DNA of 27,329 nt from positions 1 to 27,329 of the forward strand of contig CAZNSG010000273.1 of the NCBI GenBank assembly GCA_964575715.1. Reading direction: 5' to 3'. The notes beneath the pieces are model-generated. The model did no database searches. It was not told the origin of the DNA and saw only the letters and a program-made list of their open reading frames with translations. Every line of letters starts with the position of its first letter. Position 1 is the first letter of the stretch. Source of the stretch: PNAI01 sp964575715 (GTDB lineage Bacteria > Pseudomonadota > Alphaproteobacteria > Rhizobiales > Xanthobacteraceae). Shown one piece after another: positions 22,413 through 27,329 of this stretch. The position numbers and the translations under genes are program-made.

Positions 22413-22511
22413 GTAGGGTGGGCATGCGCAGCATGCCCACGTCTTCCATCGTGCAATGGCATTGCGCGCTGGTATAGAAATTGGTGGGCATGCTTTGCAT
22501 GCCCACCCTAC
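22413..22511. repeat. 99-bp repeat with 15-bp perfect terminal inverted repeats
   Basis: GTAGGGTGGGCATGC (22413-22427) and GCATGCCCACCCTAC (22497-22511) are perfect inverted ends. Each end also forms its own hairpin: GGGCATGC/GCATGCCC at 22420-22438, and an 11-bp stem at 22483-22507. It is a gene-less intergenic repeat of a type widespread in Proteobacteria. Confidence 0.65.
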
Positions 22512-22970
22512 GCTCTAGGAATATAATCCTATTTCCGCCGTATTCGCCTGCCATTGCTGGTCCCATCCCGCCCCATGAAAAGGGGCGTTCGCGATCGTCA
22601 CGATGCGCGGGGCGGGAAAGCGGTGGCCTTGTTTGGGGTGCCAAGACGAACACCCTGCGCAAGGCGGCTCAAGCCGTGCACGGCCTCGCCTGACCCGATC
22701 CGTCAGGCACCCAGCGGCGGGCAAAAGGAAGGCCCCGCCGGGGATGCACGGAGCAGGCCTAAAAAACATCGCGCGCGGGGCGCCAAGGGTTGCGGCGGAC
22801 TTGCGGTACTTAAACTTCCGGAATGCCTTGGCGTCGCGAGATGCCGAGGTCCGCGAGTCTTCGCGACCCCGGTGTCCCGCGCGCCCTTATTGGGCGAAGC
22901 GAATAAAAGACGGGCGCACCCGGCGCCAAATGCAAAAATCCGGGAAAGCGGAGCTATGGCTTGCTTATCC
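22512..22970. repeat. Gene-less GC-rich stretch, probably a dispersed repeated sequence
   Basis: About 460 nt between two hairpin repeats. Several frames are open on both strands (22554-22979, 22603-23097), but none looks like a folded protein: they are Arg/Ala/Gly-rich with no ribosome site. I recall very similar sequence occurring many times in Bradyrhizobium-type genomes, which would make it a dispersed repeat, but I could not check this. Confidence 0.4.
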
Positions 22971-23169
22971 CTCCCCTGAAAGGGGAGGCATAGGCGGCCT
23001 TCGGCCGCCGTTCTTGGTGCAAAGCACGCCGATGCGAAGCATCGGCTACGCGCCGGAGCTTCGCGCGAGCGAAGCGAAGGCGGGCGGGGTGGGGTGAAAG
23101 CGCGAGCGCAAGCCCCCACCCGAACGCTCGCTTCGCTCGCGTCCACCCTCCCCCGCAAGTGGGGGAGGG
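22971..23169. repeat. Hairpin-rich dispersed repeat upstream of flhA
   Basis: It starts with CTCCCCT/AGGGGAG (22971-22987) and ends with CCCTCCCCC/GGGGGAGGG (23146-23169), with GAGCGAAGCGA-type dyads between. It resembles the element between fliN and flbD. It contains no gene. Confidence 0.6.
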
Positions 23170-23224
23170 ATAAGAAAGTGCGGAGCATTGGCTTGCAATC
23201 TAAGTCATCCCGGCGGCCGCAAAA

Positions 23225-23262
23225 TTAACCTCACACTAACCATAAACTCGGCAAATTCTGCC
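23225..23262 (+). promoter_or_regulatory. Composite CtrA/FlbD-like promoter module of flhA
   Basis: TTAA-N7-CTAACCATA (23225-23244), one base off the CtrA consensus TTAA-N7-TTAA, followed by the dyad GGCA-N5-TGCC (23250-23262), which ends 33 nt before the flhA ATG. The same parts with the same 25-nt offset precede fliF. The TAACCAT core matches the known CtrA half-site. Confidence 0.6.
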
Positions 23263-23295
23263 CATGAATGACGTGACCCATACCTGCCGTGACCG

Positions 23296-25434
23296 ATGTC
23301 TGATGTGACCGCCGCCGGCGCCCCCGCCGGCCCCACCTCTGCTGCCCGCTTCGGTGGCTTCGCTCTGCTCGGACTCGGCGGCCTGGGCACGCTGCTCAAG
23401 CGCGGCGACATCGGGCTCGCCATCGGCGTGCTGACCATCCTGGTCGTTCTGATCCTGCCGCTGCCGCCGCTCCTGCTCGATCTTGCGCTCGCCATCTCGA
23501 TCACCCTCTCCGTGCTGATCCTGATGACGGCCTTGTTCATCCAGACGCCGCTCGAATTCTCCTCCTTCCCGACCGTGCTGCTGATCGCGACCATGCTGCG
23601 CCTGGCGCTCAACCTCGCCTCGACCCGGCTGATCCTGGCGCGCGGCCACGAGGGTACCGACGCCGCCGGCCATGTCATCGAGGCGTTTGGCAATTTCGTG
23701 ATGAGCGGAAATTTCGTCATCGGCATCATTGTGTTCACCATCCTGGTGATCGTGAACTTCGTGGTCATCACCAAGGGCTCCGGCCGCATCGCGGAAGTGG
23801 CGGCGCGCTTCCACCTCGACGCCATGCCCGGCAAGCAGATGGCGATCGACGCCGACCTCTCCGCCGGCATGATCAACGAAGTCGAGGCGAAGCGGCGCCG
23901 AAAGCAGCTCGAGGACGAAAGCGGCTTCTTCGGCGCCATGGACGGCGCCTCGAAATTCGTGCGCGGCGACGCCATTGCCGGACTTCTGGTGGTGTTCATC
24001 AACGTCATCGGCGGCATGATCATCGGCATCGCGCAGCAGGGCATGGCGTTCGCCGATGCCGCGCGCACCTACACGCTGCTCACCGTGGGCGACGGCCTGG
24101 TGACGCAGGTTCCCGCCCTGATCGTCTCGACCGCGGCCGGCCTGCTCGTTTCCAAGGCCGGCATCACCGGCGCCGCCGACAAGGCGCTGCTGGCCCAGCT
24201 TTCCGGCTATCCCAAGGCGCTCGGCATGTCCGGCGCGGTCATGGCGGTGATGGCACTGCTGCCCGGCATTCCGATGGCGCCGTTTCTGCTGCTCGGCGGC
24301 GGGGCTGGCGCACTTGCCTACATGATGACCAACCGCCAGAAACTCGTCGTTGCCGACGAAGTCAAACAAGTTGCGGCCGCCAAAGCCGCGCCGGCCGAAG
24401 AGCCGATCAGCTCCGCGCTCAAGATCGACGAGCTCAAGATCGAGCTTGGCTATGCGCTCTTGCCGCTGGTCAATTCGTCCAACGGCACCGACCGCCTCAC
24501 CGAGCAGATCAAGGCGCTGCGCCGCTCGCTCGCGGTCGAGATGGGCTTTGTGATGCCCTCCGTGCGCATCCTCGACAACGTTCAGCTCGAGGCCAACAGC
24601 TATGTCATCAAGATCAAGGAGGTCGACGCCGGCACCGGCCGCATCTGGCCCAGCCAGTACATGGTGATGGATCCCGCCGGCGCGCAGGTCAACCTGCCCG
24701 GTCTGCACGTCACCGAACCGACGTTTGGCCTGCCCGCCACCTGGATCGATGCCGCGCAGAAGGAAGAAGCCGCGGTCAAGGGCTACACGGTGGTCGATGC
24801 CGCAACCGTGCTCTCCACCCATTTGACCGAACTGCTCAAGGCCAACATGGCGGAGATTATTTCCTATGCCGAGGTGAACAAGCTGCTCAAGGACCTCCCC
24901 AAGGAGCAAAGTGAATTGCTCAAGGACATTACGCCCACGCAAATCACGACCTCGGGCATCCAGCGCGTGCTGCAGGCCCTGCTTGCCGAGCGCGTCTCGA
25001 TCCGCGATCTCTCGACCATCCTAGAGGGCATCGCCGATGCGCTCGCCTTCACCCGCAATCCGGTCATATTGGCTGAACATGTGCGCGTGCGCCTCTCCCG
25101 GCAGATCTGCGCCCAGCACACCACCCCCGCGGGCTATCTGCCGCTGATCGCGCTTTCGGCCAAATGGGAGCAGAATTTCGCCGAATCGATCGTCGGCCAG
25201 GGCGACGACAAGAACCTCGCCATGCAGCCCTCGCGGCTGACCGAATTCATCAATCTCGTGCGCGATCGCTTTGAGGAGGCCGCGCGCGAGGGCGAGGCGC
25301 CGGTACTGGTCACTTCGCCCGGCATTCGGCCGTTTGTGCGCGGCATTGTCGAGCGTTTCCGCGCGCAGACCAGCGTACTATCGCAATCGGAAATCCACCC
25401 GCGCATGCGGCTCAAGACGGTGGGTGGCATTTAG
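23296..25434 (+). CDS. flhA: Flagellar export gate protein FlhA
   Basis: FlhA is the large export-gate subunit of the flagellar type III system; its cytoplasmic ring docks chaperone-substrate complexes. The length of 712 residues is normal. The N-terminal half has eight predicted membrane helices (for example IGVLTILVVLILPLPPLLLD and FVIGIIVFTILVIVNFVV). It includes the FHIPEP signature around TKGSGRIAEVAARFHLDAMPG with KQMAIDADLSAG. The C-terminal half is the soluble docking domain (from about residue 355; IDELKIELGYALLPLVN, GRIWPSQYMVMDP, LPKEQSELLKDITPTQITT). No clear Shine-Dalgarno precedes the ATG. The next gene begins 149 nt downstream; fliR and flhB are not present in the window. Confidence 0.96.
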   Translation: MSDVTAAGAPAGPTSAARFGGFALLGLGGLGTLLKRGDIGLAIGVLTILVVLILPLPPLLLDLALAISITLSVLILMTALFIQTPLEFSSFPTVLLIATMLRLALNLASTRLILARGHEGTDAAGHVIEAFGNFVMSGNFVIGIIVFTILVIVNFVVITKGSGRIAEVAARFHLDAMPGKQMAIDADLSAGMINEVEAKRRRKQLEDESGFFGAMDGASKFVRGDAIAGLLVVFINVIGGMIIGIAQQGMAFADAARTYTLLTVGDGLVTQVPALIVSTAAGLLVSKAGITGAADKALLAQLSGYPKALGMSGAVMAVMALLPGIPMAPFLLLGGGAGALAYMMTNRQKLVVADEVKQVAAAKAAPAEEPISSALKIDELKIELGYALLPLVNSSNGTDRLTEQIKALRRSLAVEMGFVMPSVRILDNVQLEANSYVIKIKEVDAGTGRIWPSQYMVMDPAGAQVNLPGLHVTEPTFGLPATWIDAAQKEEAAVKGYTVVDAATVLSTHLTELLKANMAEIISYAEVNKLLKDLPKEQSELLKDITPTQITTSGIQRVLQALLAERVSIRDLSTILEGIADALAFTRNPVILAEHVRVRLSRQICAQHTTPAGYLPLIALSAKWEQNFAESIVGQGDDKNLAMQPSRLTEFINLVRDRFEEAAREGEAPVLVTSPGIRPFVRGIVERFRAQTSVLSQSEIHPRMRLKTVGGI

Positions 25435-25583
25435 CACCGCGCCTTGCATCCCCACCCGCCGGGATAGCCACCAGGCGAGCCTGAAAACAAAAATCCAATC
25501 ACGCATCCTTAGGATTCATGAACCTTTTGCCGCGCATAATCGGCCGCGTTGAGTTTGTAACAGTGCCGGGTATCGAGCGGACC

Positions 25584-25796
25584 ATGAGTAACTACACGCT
25601 GCTGCGGGCCGACCGCGCAACCCACCTCAAAATCGCGGCAGTTTCCCTGATCGCCGGAATGATAGTGGTCGGCGTCGGCGTTGCCGCCCGCGCGCCAATC
25701 GCCTCGGGGATGCAGCAGAACGGCAAAAACGACGTCGTGCTCAAACCGAAGCCGCCGCTGAACTGGACCAGCCGCGCGACCGCGACCGTCCGTTAA
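25584..25796 (+). CDS. Small single-helix membrane protein downstream of flhA, hypothetical
   Basis: A 70-residue protein started at ATG 25584 (GAGCGG upstream); the in-frame ATG at 25518 lacks a ribosome site. It starts MSNYTLLRADRATHLKI, then one transmembrane helix (about 17-38, AVSLIAGMIVVGVGVAARA) and a short Pro-rich tail ending WTSRATATVR. Similar short proteins sit beside flagellar genes in Bradyrhizobium-type genomes (recalled). The function is unknown. Its stop codon overlaps a full CtrA-type box. Confidence 0.65.
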   Translation: MSNYTLLRADRATHLKIAAVSLIAGMIVVGVGVAARAPIASGMQQNGKNDVVLKPKPPLNWTSRATATVR

Positions 25797-25807
25797 TTCA
25801 ATCTTAA
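25793..25807 (+). promoter_or_regulatory. Full CtrA-type box TTAA-N7-TTAA between convergent genes
   Basis: TTAA (25793-25796), seven bases, TTAA (25804-25807), followed by CC: an exact match to the CtrA consensus. It lies at the converging 3' ends of the small membrane-protein gene and fliJ, so it does not face an annotated gene start. Confidence 0.45.
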
Positions 25808-25838
25808 CCGTAAAATCGCTTCTGCCGGCCGCCGGCGC

Positions 25839-26258
25839 TTATGCCGGCGCGGTGTTGCGCGCGCGCAACAAACCGATGCCATCGAGCTCGGCCTGTTCCT
25901 GCGCATTCTCGGCCGCGCGCTCGCGCGCCTGGTCGCGTTCTTCGAGCAACTCGACTTTCTTGAGCTCCTCAAAAGCCTCGCCGAGCGCCGCCTTGGCATC
26001 CTCAAGCTGGACCTTTAGCTCGTCCGCCGAACGCTTGAGATTCTCGCGCCGCGCAATGGCTGCCTTGGCATAGGTGGGATAGGCGAAATGCGCAGGATCA
26101 TGGATGCCAGCTTTATCCTGCTCAGCCTTGATCTCGCGCTCGAGATCGCCGGCCATGCGCTCAAACTCGGCGATCATGCTCTCGATCTGCGACACCTTGC
26201 GGCGTTTTTCGTCAACCTGAAACTTCTTCAGACGAATGAGCGTTTCGCGCGATTTCAT
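25839..26258 (-). CDS. fliJ: Flagellar export chaperone/coupling protein FliJ
   Basis: FliJ is a coiled-coil stalk that links the FliI ATPase ring to FlhA, like the gamma subunit of F-type ATPases. The product has 139 residues and is nearly all heptad-rich helix: MKSRETLIRLKKFQVDEKRR at the N-terminus, then MIAEFERMAGDLEREI, and EELKKVELLEERDQARERAA near the end. The conserved AYPTYAKAAIARRENL segment is typical of alphaproteobacterial FliJ. It follows fliI by 128 nt on the same strand, the standard gene order, although the gap is longer than usual. Confidence 0.9.
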   Translation of the reverse strand: MKSRETLIRLKKFQVDEKRRKVSQIESMIAEFERMAGDLEREIKAEQDKAGIHDPAHFAYPTYAKAAIARRENLKRSADELKVQLEDAKAALGEAFEELKKVELLEERDQARERAAENAQEQAELDGIGLLRARNTAPA

Positions 26259-26386
26259 TGACCCTTACTCCCCCGCAGCCGCATGGTTCCGGCCTGACCA
26301 TCGAGCACAAGTCTCAAAGCCCTCGCCCAACCGGCAAAATCCTAGAAAATCAGCAGCAACGTACGGGCGATTGTGACTCGATACCG

Positions 26387-27329
26387 TTAGTTTTCGGTTG
26401 CCGAGCGTGTCTCCTTTGCCAGAATCTGCTCAAGCAGCTGGTAGCCCTCCGCCAAACTGGTTGATTCTTCCTTACCTTGCGCCAGGAACGCCTCCAGCGG
26501 CCCATGCAGGCGGATGGCTTCGTCCACTTCAGGACTTGCGCCGGACCGGTAGGCCCCGAGCCGGATCAGCTCTTCCATGTCGGCATAAGCCGCCATCACC
26601 TGCCGGGCGCGGCTGAGCACATGGAGATAGGCCGGATCGGCCGCCCGCGGCATGGCCCGGGAGATCGATTTGAGCACATTGATCGCCGGATAGCGGCCCC
26701 GCTCGGCGATCGAGCGCTCCATCACAATATGACCGTCGAGAATGGCGCGCACCGCGTCCGCGATCGGCTCATTGTGATCGTCGCCCTCAACCAGCACGCT
26801 GAACATGCCGGTAATGGTGCCTTGGCCGGTCCCGGTTCCGGCCCGCTCCAGAAGTCGCGGCAGTTCGGCAAAGACGGTTGGGGTATAGCCTTTTGCCGTC
26901 GGCGGCTCGCCGGCGGAAAGACCGATTTCGCGCTGCGCGACGGCAAACCGCGTGATCGAGTCCATCAGCAGCAGCACGTCCTTGCCCTCGTCGCGGAAAT
27001 ATTCGGCGACGGCGAGCGTCAGGTAAGCGGCCTGGCGGCGCATCAAGGCTGGTTCATCGGAGGTGGCGACCACCACCACCGAGCGGGCAAGCCCGGCTGT
27101 CCCGAGATCGTCCTGCAGAAATTCTTGCACCTCGCGCCCGCGCTCGCCGATCAATCCAACCACCGCGACATCGGCGCCCACATTGCGCGCGAGCATGCCA
27201 AGCAGCACCGATTTGCCTACACCGGAGCCTGAGAATATGCCCATGCGCTGCCCCCGGCAGCAGGTAATGAACGTGTTGAGCGCACGCACACCGAGATCGA
27301 GCGGCTTTCCGATCCGCGCATGCGCGAGC
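26387..27329 (-). CDS. fliI: Flagellum-specific ATPase FliI, C-terminal part (5' end outside window)
   Basis: FliI is the hexameric ATPase of flagellar export, related to the F1 beta subunit. The minus-strand frame stays open to the right edge, and the residues before the GTG at 27289 (ARIGKPLDLGV) are also FliI-like, so the gene continues outside. Walker A is GSGVGKS and Walker B is in DVLLLMDSITRFAVAQRE. Other conserved parts: GLIGERGREVQEF, PPTAKGYTPTVFAELPRLLERAG, VEGDDHNEPIADAVRAILDGH and RYPAINVLKSISRAMP. About 314 residues are visible of the usual 440 or so. It is convergent with the flhA group. Confidence 0.95.
   Translation of the reverse strand, partial: LAHARIGKPLDLGVRALNTFITCCRGQRMGIFSGSGVGKSVLLGMLARNVGADVAVVGLIGERGREVQEFLQDDLGTAGLARSVVVVATSDEPALMRRQAAYLTLAVAEYFRDEGKDVLLLMDSITRFAVAQREIGLSAGEPPTAKGYTPTVFAELPRLLERAGTGTGQGTITGMFSVLVEGDDHNEPIADAVRAILDGHIVMERSIAERGRYPAINVLKSISRAMPRAADPAYLHVLSRARQVMAAYADMEELIRLGAYRSGASPEVDEAIRLHGPLEAFLAQGKEESTSLAEGYQLLEQILAKETRSATEN

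Noticed and set aside
20252..23169. CRISPR-like reading of the recurring short hairpins
   Set aside because: The units are inverted repeats of varied sequence without regular spacers or cas genes.
23236..24942. 568-codon minus-strand ORF opposite flhA
   Set aside because: It is the antisense shadow of flhA: His/Gly/Asp-rich composition with no domain, while the plus strand encodes a complete FlhA.
1..27329. tRNA or rRNA genes
   Set aside because: No cloverleaf with a GTTCGA-type T-loop and no rRNA-like sequence was recognised by eye; a tRNA scan would be needed to exclude a divergent one.

Overview
The window reads as a chromosomal segment of an alphaproteobacterium, most likely order Hyphomicrobiales (Rhizobiales) and near the Bradyrhizobium/Rhodopseudomonas group. 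The evidence is a lateral flagellar gene set in alphaproteobacterial arrangement (fliK-flgD, sciP, fliF-fliG-fliH-fliN-flbD, flhA, fliJ/fliI), a SciP (DUF1153) CtrA-inhibitor gene, CtrA-type boxes, high GC, and intergenic palindromic repeats typical of that group. The genus is an inference.

Layout. 1-1533 (+): 3' part of fliK (hook-length control) and flgD (hook cap). 1577-2539 (-): an orphan tripartite-tricarboxylate-type solute-binding protein. 2679-15550: an accessory block, visibly poorer in GC than the flanks, bounded by two copies of the same 53-bp sequence in direct orientation (2679-2731 and 15498-15550). All of its intact larger genes are on the minus strand: a soluble cyclic-nucleotide-binding (CNB) protein, an MBL-fold hydrolase, a CHASE2-adenylate/guanylate cyclase, a FecR-domain exported protein, a TPR/outer-membrane-barrel protein, an SLC13-type permease with an N-terminal CNB domain, and a three-helix membrane protein with a C-terminal CNB domain. 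Two small secreted proteins follow. Broken genes lie among these: an IS3-type transposase tail, a frameshifted ParB C-terminus, an ABC substrate-binding-protein tail, and an integrase with an in-frame TAG.

15823-27329: the flagellar cluster resumes with sciP, fliF-fliG-fliH-fliN (tightly packed), flbD, a DUF952 gene, flhA, a one-helix small protein, and fliJ and fliI on the minus strand (fliI runs off the right edge). Four intergenic stretches here carry hairpin-rich dispersed repeats.

How it fits together. Flagellar side: SciP and FlbD are the two regulators in the window. fliF and flhA share an upstream module at identical internal spacing (TTAA half-site, AACCATA-type block, GGCA-N5-TGCC dyad), which suggests common control by CtrA and an FlbD-like factor. 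Accessory side: one cyclase, one possible phosphodiesterase and three different CNB effectors (soluble, transporter-fused, membrane-anchored) form a plausible self-contained cyclic-nucleotide circuit, with the FecR and TPR-barrel proteins as a possible envelope branch. This block interrupts the flagellar locus between flgD and sciP and is the most interesting part of the window.
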